Part shown: positions 57,579 to 64,000 of the stretch, piece by piece
Layout of the letters: each line of letters starts with the position of its first letter
How positions within the stretch are numbered: position 1 is the stretch's first letter
Source: CAYWMY01 sp046352935
Lineage (GTDB): Bacteria > Pseudomonadota > Gammaproteobacteria > Steroidobacterales > Steroidobacteraceae
DNA length: 64,000 nucleotides
Direction of reading: 5' to 3'
Assembly (NCBI GenBank): GCA_046352935.1
Contig: JAXMGR010000006.1
Coordinates: forward strand, 1-64,000
Notes under the pieces: model-generated
Databases searched by the model: none
Told to the model about the DNA's origin: nothing
What the model saw: the letters and a program-made list of their open reading frames with translations, nothing else
Translations under genes and position numbers: made by a program

Positions 57579-59471
57579 ATGAAGAAATGGACGATGCGCG
57601 CCCTGACCGCACTCCTGCTGGCGGCGCCGCTCGCGGTACTCGCGCAGGGGCTGCTCGGCGGCACGAAACGCACCGGAGAAAATGAGGTCCTGCCACCGGA
57701 CCAGGCATTCCAGTTCAGCGCCGTGTTCGCCGGCCCGGACCGCGTCGCGCTGCACTGGACGATCGCCGACGGACATTATCTCTACCGGCACCGGACCAGC
57801 GCGAAGACCGCGACGCCGCGGGTCGCGCTGGGCGCGCTCGCGATGCCCGCGGGCGAGAAGAAGACGGACGAGTTCTTCGGCGAGGTCGAGACCTATCACG
57901 GCACCCTGGATGCGAAGCTGCCGGTCCAGCTCGCGGCCGGGCTGCGCGCCTTCGACCTCGAGGTCACCTACCAGGGCTGCGCGGACTTCGGCTTCTGCTA
58001 CCCGCCCATCACCCGGAAGGTGCGGCTCTCACTCGATGACGCGTCCACCCCGCCAGCCGGCACCACGGTTGCGCCGCCCCCCGGAAATCCTGCCGCGCCT
58101 GCGACTGGCAACGATGCAACGGGCGCTTCGCCGGATGCGCCCGTCGCAGAACAGGACCGGCTCGCGAGGCTGATCCGCGAGGGCAATCTCGCACTCGTGC
58201 TCGTCTCGTTCTTCGGCTTCGGCGTCCTGCTGGCGTTCACGCCCTGCGTCCTGCCCATGATCCCGATCCTGTCGGGCATCATCGCGGGGCAGGGAGAACG
58301 CACGAGTCCGCGGCGGTCGTTCACGCTGTCGCTCGCCTACGTGCTCGGCATGTCGCTGACCTACACGGTCGCCGGCGCCGGATTCGCCGCCGCCGGACAG
58401 CAGGCGCAGAGCTACTTCCAGCAACCGTGGATCCTCGTGACCTTCGCGCTGATGTTCGTCGCGCTCGCCATGGCCATGTTCGGCCTGTTCGAACTCTCGC
58501 TTCCCGCGGGGCTCCAGACCCGGCTCACCGCGGCCTCGGGCAGGCAGCGCGCCGGCACGTTGACGGGCACTTTCATCATGGGCGCCCTGTCGGCTCTGGT
58601 CGTGACGGCCTGCGTGGCACCGCCGCTGGTCGCCGCACTCGCCGTCATCGGGCAGGCGGGGGACGTCGTGCGCGGTGCCCTCGCGCTGTTCGCCCTGTCC
58701 TTCGGCATGGGCGCGCCCCTGCTGCTCGTCGGCGTCGCGGGCGGCCGGCTGCTGCCGAAGGCCGGCCCGTGGATGAATTCACTCAAGGCGCTGTTCGGCG
58801 TGATGTTCCTCGGCGTCGCCGTATGGATGCTCGGCCGCGTGCTGCCGGGCCCGTTCACGCTGGCGCTGTGGGCGCTCATCGCGTTCGTCGGCGGCTATTA
58901 CTTCGGCGGCTTCGGCCAGGACGAGCCCGGCGCCAGCAGTGCGCGGCTGCTCGCGCGCGGTGCGGGGCTGTTCGCCATCGTCTACGGCGTCATCATGCTG
59001 GTCGGCGCGGCGTCCGGTGGTTCCGACCCGCTGCAGCCGCTCAAGGGCACGACGCTGTTCGGCGGCGCGACGACCTCGCAGGCCGCGGCAACCACACCGG
59101 AGCTCACGTTCCGCCCCATCCGGTCGGTGTCGGACCTCGACCTCGAACTTGCCGCGGCGAAATCCGCCGGCAGGCCCGTGATGGTCGACTTCTATGCGGA
59201 CTGGTGCACGTCCTGCAAGGAAATGGAGAAATACACGTTCGCGGACGACGCGGTCCGCGGCGACCTCGCCTCCTATGTGCTCCTGAAGGCGGACGTGACC
59301 GCGAACAGCACCGACCACCAGGCGCTGCTCAGGCGCTTCGGCGCCTTCGGGCCACCGACGACGGCGTTCTTCGGCCCGCAGGGCAACGAGTGCCGCGCGC
59401 ACCGTCTGGTGGGCTTCGTGCCGGCCGGCGACTTCCGCTCGCACCTGCAGTCGATCGCGACCCGCTGCTGA
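57579..59471 (+). CDS. dsbD: Thiol:disulfide interchange protein DsbD
   Basis: A 630-residue inner-membrane protein that moves electrons from cytoplasmic thioredoxin to periplasmic partners such as DsbC and cytochrome c maturation factors. It has a signal peptide, an N-terminal periplasmic domain with cysteines in YQGCADFGFCYPP, eight membrane helices with the redox cysteines in FTPCVLPMIPIL and TACVAPPLVAAL, and a C-terminal thioredoxin domain with DWCTSCKEME. All three cysteine pairs are intact. The start at 57579 has a GAGGGGAA site. It is well placed to serve haem c attachment for NirS and other cytochromes here. Confidence 0.95.
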   Translation: MKKWTMRALTALLLAAPLAVLAQGLLGGTKRTGENEVLPPDQAFQFSAVFAGPDRVALHWTIADGHYLYRHRTSAKTATPRVALGALAMPAGEKKTDEFFGEVETYHGTLDAKLPVQLAAGLRAFDLEVTYQGCADFGFCYPPITRKVRLSLDDASTPPAGTTVAPPPGNPAAPATGNDATGASPDAPVAEQDRLARLIREGNLALVLVSFFGFGVLLAFTPCVLPMIPILSGIIAGQGERTSPRRSFTLSLAYVLGMSLTYTVAGAGFAAAGQQAQSYFQQPWILVTFALMFVALAMAMFGLFELSLPAGLQTRLTAASGRQRAGTLTGTFIMGALSALVVTACVAPPLVAALAVIGQAGDVVRGALALFALSFGMGAPLLLVGVAGGRLLPKAGPWMNSLKALFGVMFLGVAVWMLGRVLPGPFTLALWALIAFVGGYYFGGFGQDEPGASSARLLARGAGLFAIVYGVIMLVGAASGGSDPLQPLKGTTLFGGATTSQAAATTPELTFRPIRSVSDLDLELAAAKSAGRPVMVDFYADWCTSCKEMEKYTFADDAVRGDLASYVLLKADVTANSTDHQALLRRFGAFGPPTTAFFGPQGNECRAHRLVGFVPAGDFRSHLQSIATRC

Positions 59472-59494
59472 TCGACGACCCCGGCGCTGCCGCA

Positions 59495-60142
59495 ATGGAA
59501 CGACCCCGGACGGGCTGGAGTCTGATCGCCGCAATCGTCGGAGCGGCGACGCTGGGCTTTCTTGTCTCGTACCACTTCGGCACCCGGGCCCCGCCCACCC
59601 TTCCCGCGACACCGGTCGCCGCCGTCACGGTCCCCGCTGTCCGGCCGGTCTTCTCGCTCGGCGACGCGACGGGGAAGGTCCGTTCGATCACCGAATGGGA
59701 TGGCCGATCGCTCGTCGTGAACTTCTGGGCGACCTGGTGTCCTCCCTGCCGCCGCGAGATCCCGCTGCTCAACACCCTGCAGCGTGAGCACGCCGGTGCC
59801 GGCTTCCAGGTGATCGGGGTCGCCGTCGACCTCCGTGAGTCGGTGCTGGGCTACCTGAAGAAGACGCCGGTGGACTACCCCGTGCTGATCGGGGAACAGG
59901 ACGCGCTCGACGCCGCGAAGGCGTTCGGGGTCGCGACCACGGGATTTCCGTTCACGGTCTTCACCGACGGGGCCGGCAACATCGTCACCGTCTTTGTCGG
60001 CGAGTTGCATCGCGAGGAAGCCACCGTCATTCTTCGCGCCGTCACGGACATCAATGCCGGCCTCACGACCCCCGCCCTGGCCCGCCCACGGATCGAGGAA
60101 CAGCTGGACGCGATCCGGCGGGCGAACCGCTCCAGCGGCTGA
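59495..60142 (+). CDS. TlpA/ResA-type membrane-anchored thioredoxin
   Basis: A 215-residue protein with an N-terminal membrane anchor ([17 protein letters not shown]) and a periplasmic thioredoxin fold with the active site [14 protein letters not shown] and cis-Pro in TTGFPFTVF. It probably accepts electrons from DsbD, encoded 23 bases upstream, and reduces disulfides in cytochrome c maturation or protein repair. The specific partner is unknown. Confidence 0.9.
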   Translation: MERPRTGWSLIAAIVGAATLGFLVSYHFGTRAPPTLPATPVAAVTVPAVRPVFSLGDATGKVRSITEWDGRSLVVNFWATWCPPCRREIPLLNTLQREHAGAGFQVIGVAVDLRESVLGYLKKTPVDYPVLIGEQDALDAAKAFGVATTGFPFTVFTDGAGNIVTVFVGELHREEATVILRAVTDINAGLTTPALARPRIEEQLDAIRRANRSSG

Positions 60143-60303
60143 ATCCCGACCGACTGCCGGAGACCTGCGGGCCAGGCCCAGGAAAACGTCGGATTCATGC
60201 GCGATCGCGCCACGATCGGAACCAGATCGTGGCGGCATCACCGCCCATCAGTGGACATCACCACCCCGATCGGGTTGAATTGCGCCCTCCTGGGAGAGAG
60301 GCC

Positions 60304-60771
60304 ATGACCCGGATACTGCTGCTGAACGGGCCCAACCTGAACCTGCTCGGCACACGCGAGCCCGGACACTACGGCCACGACACCCTGCCCGCCATCGAGG
60401 CCCGCCTGCAGCAGCAGGCCCGCGCGCGGGGTGCCGAACTCGTCGCCTTCCAGAGCAATGCGGAACACGCGCTCATCGATCGCGTCCAGCACCTGGTCCA
60501 GGACCCCATGGATTTCGTGATCCTGAATCCCGGTGCCTTCACGCACACGAGCGTGGCGCTGCGCGACGCCCTGCTGGCCGTGAAGGTGCCGTTCATCGAG
60601 GTGCACCTGTCGAACGTGCACGCGCGCGAGCCGTTCCGGCAGCACTCCTATTTCTCTGACATCGCGGCCGGTTGCATCGTCGGCCTCGGACCCAAAGGTT
60701 ACGAGCTCGCGCTGGATGCCGCGCTCGACAGCATCGAGCGCGCCCGCGGGGCCGCGCCGAAAGGGGGATGA
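60304..60771 (+). CDS. aroQ: Type II 3-dehydroquinate dehydratase AroQ
   Basis: A 155-residue dodecameric enzyme of the shikimate pathway that dehydrates 3-dehydroquinate. It contains [20 protein letters not shown] with the catalytic Tyr, [18 protein letters not shown], and the catalytic His in [13 protein letters not shown]. The start at 60304 has GGGAGAGAGG upstream; the frame extends 25 codons more without family match. It abuts accB with no gap. A CGCCACGATC inverted repeat (60208-60217 and 60225-60234) lies before it in the 160-base gap after the TlpA gene. Confidence 0.96.
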   Translation: MTRILLLNGPNLNLLGTREPGHYGHDTLPAIEARLQQQARARGAELVAFQSNAEHALIDRVQHLVQDPMDFVILNPGAFTHTSVALRDALLAVKVPFIEVHLSNVHAREPFRQHSYFSDIAAGCIVGLGPKGYELALDAALDSIERARGAAPKGG

Positions 60772-61239
60772 ATGGACATAAGAAAGGTCAAGAAGCTGAT
60801 CGAGCTGCTCGAAGAATCCGGCATCGCGGAGATCGAGATCTCGGAGGGCGAGGAGTCGGTCCGCATCAGCCGCTATCCGAAGGGCATGCCGCAGCTGGTC
60901 GCGGCCGCTCCCATGATGGCGCCTGCCGCAGCGCCCGCCGCACCCGCAACGGCCATCGCGGCGCCTGCACAACCCGCCGCCGAGGAAAAGGCGGGCTATC
61001 GCGAGGAAAACACCGTCACGGCACCGATGGTCGGCACGTTCTATTCCGCTCCCGCGCCCGGCGCCAGGCCGTTCGTCGAAATGGGTGACGAAGTGAAGAT
61101 CGGGCAGGTGCTCTGCATCATCGAAGCCATGAAAATGATGAACCAGATCGAGTCGGACAAGGCCGGCCGCGTGCGGGCGATCCTCGCCAAGAACGGGGAA
61201 CCCGTCGAGTTCGGGCAGCCGCTGTACGTCATCGAGTAG
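60772..61239 (+). CDS. accB: Acetyl-CoA carboxylase biotin carboxyl carrier protein AccB
   Basis: A 155-residue subunit of acetyl-CoA carboxylase, the first step of fatty-acid synthesis. The N-terminal domain ([18 protein letters not shown]) is followed by an alanine/proline-rich hinge (about 44-72) and the biotinyl domain with the biotinylated Lys in [10 protein letters not shown]. Length is typical. It follows aroQ directly and precedes accC by five bases. Confidence 0.97.
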   Translation: MDIRKVKKLIELLEESGIAEIEISEGEESVRISRYPKGMPQLVAAAPMMAPAAAPAAPATAIAAPAQPAAEEKAGYREENTVTAPMVGTFYSAPAPGARPFVEMGDEVKIGQVLCIIEAMKMMNQIESDKAGRVRAILAKNGEPVEFGQPLYVIE

Positions 61240-61244
61240 GGCGC

Positions 61245-62588
61245 ATGATCGACAAAGTCGTCATCGCCAATCGCGGCGAGATCGCGCTGCGCATCCTGCG
61301 CGCCTGCCGGGAGCTGGGCATCAAGACCGTCGCCGTGCATTCGACGGCCGACCAGACCCTGAAGCACGTCCTGCTCGCGGACGAGACCGTCTGCATCGGT
61401 CCGCCGCAGTCGAAGGACAGCTACCTCAACATGCCGGCGATCATCAGCGCGGCCGAGGTCACCGACTCCGTCGCCATCCATCCCGGGTACGGCTTCCTGT
61501 CGGAGAACGCGGACTTTGCCGAGCGGGTGGAGAAGTCGGGCTTCACTTTCATCGGTCCGCGGAGCGAAACCATCCGCACGATGGGCGACAAGGTCTCGGC
61601 CATCCGCGTGATGAAGGAGCACGGCGTTCCGTGCGTGCCCGGCTCGGACGGGCCGCTGCCCGCGGCGCCGGAGGAGTGCCTGCGCATCGGGCGGGAGATC
61701 GGGTACCCCGTGATCATCAAGGCCTCCGGCGGCGGCGGCGGCCGCGGCATGCGGGTGGTGCACAGCGAAGCCGCGCTGCTGAACGCCATGAACATGGCCA
61801 AGGCAGAAGCCCTGGCCGCGTTCGGCAACGACACGGTCTACATGGAGAAATTCCTCGAGAAGCCGCGCCACATCGAGTTCCAGGTGATCGGCGACAACCA
61901 CGGCCACGTGGTGTCCCTGGGCGAGCGGGACTGTTCCCTGCAGCGGCGGCGCCAGAAGGTCATCGAGGAGGCTCCCGCCCCGGGCATCACGCCGGCGCAG
62001 CGCAAGCGCATGATCGAGCGTGTCTGCGCGGCCTGTTCGGCCGTGGGTTACCGCAGCGCGGGCACGCTGGAGTTCCTGTACCAGGACGGCGAGTTCTACT
62101 TCATCGAGATGAACACGCGCGTGCAGGTCGAGCACCCGGTGACCGAACTGGTGACCGGAATCGACATCGTCAAGCTGCAGATCCGGATCGCCGCCGGAGA
62201 CCGGCTGCCGTTCACGCAGGACGACATCCAGATCCGCGGCCATGCGATCGAGTGCCGCATCAACGCCGAGGACCCCAAGTCGTTCGCTCCCTCACCAGGT
62301 CCGGTGCGGCTGTGGCATGCGCCGGGAGGCCCGGGCATCCGCGTGGACAGCCACCTCTATTCGGGCTACTCGGTTCCGCCGTTCTACGACTCGCTGATCG
62401 CCAAGCTGCTCGCCTACGGCGAAAACCGTGACGTCGCCATCGCCAGGATGCGCAACGCACTCGCCGAGATGGTGGTGGAAGGCATCAAGACCAACAAGGA
62501 ACTCCACCAGGAGATCCTGAGCCACGCCGCATTCGCGCAGGGCGGTCTGGACATCCACTACCTGGAGCGCCGGCTCGGCCTCAAGTAG
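61245..62588 (+). CDS. accC: Acetyl-CoA carboxylase biotin carboxylase AccC
   Basis: A 447-residue ATP-grasp enzyme that carboxylates biotin on AccB using bicarbonate and ATP. Motifs are [33 protein letters not shown], the ATP loop [16 protein letters not shown] and the catalytic [14 protein letters not shown]. Length equals that of E. coli AccC (449). It is part of the operon aroQ-accB-accC-prmA. Confidence 0.98.
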   Translation: MIDKVVIANRGEIALRILRACRELGIKTVAVHSTADQTLKHVLLADETVCIGPPQSKDSYLNMPAIISAAEVTDSVAIHPGYGFLSENADFAERVEKSGFTFIGPRSETIRTMGDKVSAIRVMKEHGVPCVPGSDGPLPAAPEECLRIGREIGYPVIIKASGGGGGRGMRVVHSEAALLNAMNMAKAEALAAFGNDTVYMEKFLEKPRHIEFQVIGDNHGHVVSLGERDCSLQRRRQKVIEEAPAPGITPAQRKRMIERVCAACSAVGYRSAGTLEFLYQDGEFYFIEMNTRVQVEHPVTELVTGIDIVKLQIRIAAGDRLPFTQDDIQIRGHAIECRINAEDPKSFAPSPGPVRLWHAPGGPGIRVDSHLYSGYSVPPFYDSLIAKLLAYGENRDVAIARMRNALAEMVVEGIKTNKELHQEILSHAAFAQGGLDIHYLERRLGLK

Positions 62589-62594
62589 TGCGCC

Positions 62595-63497
62595 GTGCCG
62601 GATCGGCCCATGGGCGGCTTCCTTGAACTCGTCACCGACACCTCGCGCGAACAGGCGGGGATCGTCGAGGAGGCGCTGTTCGCCGCCGGCGCGCTCGCCG
62701 TGACGCTGGAGGACGCCGCCGACGCACCCGTCCTCGAACCCGGGCCCGGCGAAACGCCTCTCTGGCCCGAGGTGCGCGTGGTCGGGCTCTTCGACGGCTT
62801 GGCCGATCCCGCCGGAACCCTGCGCGTCGTGGAAGCGGCGCTCGGTGCCGACGCGCACCGCATCCGGATCGCGATCCGTGAAGTCGCGGACCGGGTCTGG
62901 GAACGCGAGTGGCTGCGCGATTTCCGCCCGATGCGCTTCGGCAGACGGCTCTGGATCTGCCCGGGCGGCCAGGAAGTGGTCGAGGCCGGCGCGGTGGTCC
63001 TCGAGCTCGACCCCGGACTCGCCTTCGGCACCGGCACCCACCCGACGACGGCCCTGTGCCTCGAATGGCTCGACGCCGCAGCGCTCGACGGCCGGACCGT
63101 GCTGGACTATGGATGCGGTTCGGGAATCCTCGCGCTCGCCGCGCTGAAGCTGGGCGCGGCGCATGCCATTGGCATCGACAACGACCCGCAGGCACTGCTC
63201 GCCACGCGCGAGAATGCCGATCACAACGGCCTGCGTGGCAGGATCGACGTCCTGCCGCCGGACGAGCTCCCGAAGACCGCCAGCGACGTCGTTATGGCGA
63301 ACATCCTGGCCGGACCGCTGATCGAACTGGCGCCGCGGATCGTGGCAGCGACCGCTGTCGGCGGCAGCATCGTGCTCGCGGGACTGCTGGACGAGCAGGC
63401 GGAACCGGTGGCAGCGGCCTATCGCCCGTGGTTTGATATCCGGACATGGGCCCGCCGCGCGGGATGGACGGCATTGACCGGGACGCGGTCCGGATAG
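62595..63497 (+). CDS. prmA: Ribosomal protein L11 methyltransferase PrmA
   Basis: A 300-residue SAM-dependent enzyme that trimethylates ribosomal protein L11. The N-terminal substrate domain is followed by the catalytic part with FGTGTHPTTALCLEWLD, VLDYGCGSGILALAALKLGA and VVMANILAGPLIELAP. It begins with GTG at 62595, six bases after accC; an ATG at 62610 is a possible alternative. The accC-prmA neighbour relation is common in gammaproteobacteria. Confidence 0.95.
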   Translation: MPDRPMGGFLELVTDTSREQAGIVEEALFAAGALAVTLEDAADAPVLEPGPGETPLWPEVRVVGLFDGLADPAGTLRVVEAALGADAHRIRIAIREVADRVWEREWLRDFRPMRFGRRLWICPGGQEVVEAGAVVLELDPGLAFGTGTHPTTALCLEWLDAAALDGRTVLDYGCGSGILALAALKLGAAHAIGIDNDPQALLATRENADHNGLRGRIDVLPPDELPKTASDVVMANILAGPLIELAPRIVAATAVGGSIVLAGLLDEQAEPVAAAYRPWFDIRTWARRAGWTALTGTRSG

Positions 63498-63504
63498 CAG
63501 CAGC

Positions 63505-64000
63505 TTGTACACGCAGTGCCCGCAATGTGGCTCGGTGTTTCGCGTAACCGCCGGTACGCTCCGGATCGCGGCTGGAGTGGTGCGTTGTGGTGTCTGCAGC
63601 CGCGAGTTCGACGCCCTCGCCGCACTGACCGATGAACCTGGCATGCCGCAGGAATCTTCTGCGGCGCGGGATCCCGCCCCGCCTCCGGCCGAATACCCGA
63701 GCGAAGACACCATCACCGTCGAGGAACTGGGTACCGGGGAAGTCATCGAGATCAGTGCCGCGAGCGACGAGGCGATGATCGGAGAGTCGGAATCCGCCGC
63801 TGCGGTCCCCGAGGAAACCGTCACGGCCGAGGCCGATGAGGCCGATGAGGCCGATGAGGCCGATGAGGCCGATGAGGCCGATGAGGCCGATGAGGCCGAT
63901 GACGCCATCGACGTCAACGAGTCCTCGGTCGTCGGCCTCGAAGCGATCACCCTCTCGAGTGAGGACGAAGAGCCGCCGACCGGGGCCGAGCCGTCGCATC
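63505..64000 (+). CDS. DUF3426/MJ0042-type zinc-ribbon protein (3' truncated by window edge)
   Basis: The start is probably the TTG at 63505 (LYTQCPQCGSVFRVTAGTL), seven bases after prmA. The first 40 residues form a zinc ribbon with CPQC and VVRCGVCSREFDAL, typical of a family in which a zinc ribbon precedes a long acidic linker, a membrane helix and a DUF3426 domain. The linker here contains eight tandem Glu-Ala-Asp units coded by perfect 9-base repeats. The membrane helix and DUF3426 would be past the window end. The function of the family is unknown. The minus-strand open frames across this stretch are artefacts of the repeat. Confidence 0.82.
   Translation, partial: MYTQCPQCGSVFRVTAGTLRIAAGVVRCGVCSREFDALAALTDEPGMPQESSAARDPAPPPAEYPSEDTITVEELGTGEVIEISAASDEAMIGESESAAAVPEETVTAEADEADEADEADEADEADEADEADDAIDVNESSVVGLEAITLSSEDEEPPTGAEPSH
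63829..63900 (+). repeat. Eight perfect tandem copies of GAGGCCGAT
   Basis: Eight identical 9-base units in a row, in frame in the DUF3426 protein and coding for (Glu-Ala-Asp)x8 in an acidic linker. Because the unit is a multiple of three, gain or loss of copies would change linker length without breaking the frame. No degenerate copies occur among the eight, indicating recent expansion by slippage. Confidence 0.95.

Noticed and set aside
62292..63950. Minus-strand open frame rich in Ala-Ser repeats, about 550 codons
   Set aside because: It is opposite accC and prmA, which are unmistakable. Long antisense frames are expected at this GC content.
63292..63999. Minus-strand open frame rich in repeated Leu-Ile-Gly
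   Set aside because: It is the antisense reading of the GAGGCCGAT repeat and of prmA's end. The plus strand codes for a recognisable zinc-ribbon protein there.

Overview
The window looks like a chromosomal segment of a GC-rich (roughly two thirds G+C by eye), Gram-negative, facultatively denitrifying gammaproteobacterium. Evidence: LPS core genes (waaA, kdkA, a heptosyltransferase-type GT9), TolC, GlnE, DsbD, an aroQ-accB-accC-prmA block in the order usual for gammaproteobacteria, groESL behind a CIRCE-like element, and many large TonB-dependent receptors and acyl-CoA enzymes of the kind seen in Steroidobacterales/Nevskiales relatives. The order-level placement is inference; no rRNA or tRNA gene was found here. 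Almost all of the sequence is coding and no insertion sequence, CRISPR array or phage module was seen.

Layout. 1-1.9 kb: end of a chemotaxis operon (cheB, a CheY-type regulator, a CheX/CheC-like protein). 2-4.9 kb: a luciferase-like monooxygenase and a GltB-domain FMN protein. 5.1-12.3 kb: an anaerobic respiration region with an outer-membrane channel protein, a frameshifted haem-type TonB receptor, cytochrome cd1 nitrite reductase nirS carrying an extra cytochrome c domain, a Dnr-type regulator and a small membrane protein. A perfect TTGAT-N4-ATCAA site lies between the channel and receptor genes and a near-perfect one lies before nirS, so the regulator probably controls both. 12.5-23.2 kb: an ABC exporter, two tandem DUF885 metallopeptidase-like lipoproteins, a PAS-GGDEF-EAL protein, a Pcm-type methyltransferase, rhodanese and tolC. 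23.2-30.1 kb: LPS core genes, DUF6165, a CHCC zinc-finger protein and glnE. 30.3-33.1 kb: a polyhydroxyalkanoate synthase pair, a GNAT protein and an alpha/beta hydrolase.

33.3-42.9 kb: a minus-strand catabolic block (acyl-CoA ligase, two hotdog hydratase-like proteins, an 804-residue TonB receptor, MFS transporter, NDP-forming acyl-CoA synthetase, enoyl-CoA hydratase), followed by a divergent EthD-like gene. Together they suggest uptake, CoA activation and beta-oxidation-like breakdown of a hydrophobic carboxylic acid whose identity cannot be read from the sequence. 44-54.9 kb: two overlapping secreted/anchored unknowns, the proton-translocating transhydrogenase pntAB, a secreted helical protein divergent from a SufR-like cysteine-rich regulator, a PQQ-type quinohaemoprotein overlapping a zinc-free MDR reductase, and a periplasmic metallo-beta-lactamase-fold protein. 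55-64 kb: groESL, cutA, dsbD, a TlpA thioredoxin, aroQ, accBC, prmA and the start of a DUF3426 protein containing eight perfect 9-bp repeats.

No convincing wholly new system was found. The most interesting signals are the FNR/DNR sites linking the channel/receptor pair with nirS, the cluster of reading-frame breaks in that receptor, the extra cytochrome domain on NirS without nearby haem d1 genes, the SufR-like regulator facing a secreted helical protein, and the two-gene module of unknown envelope proteins.
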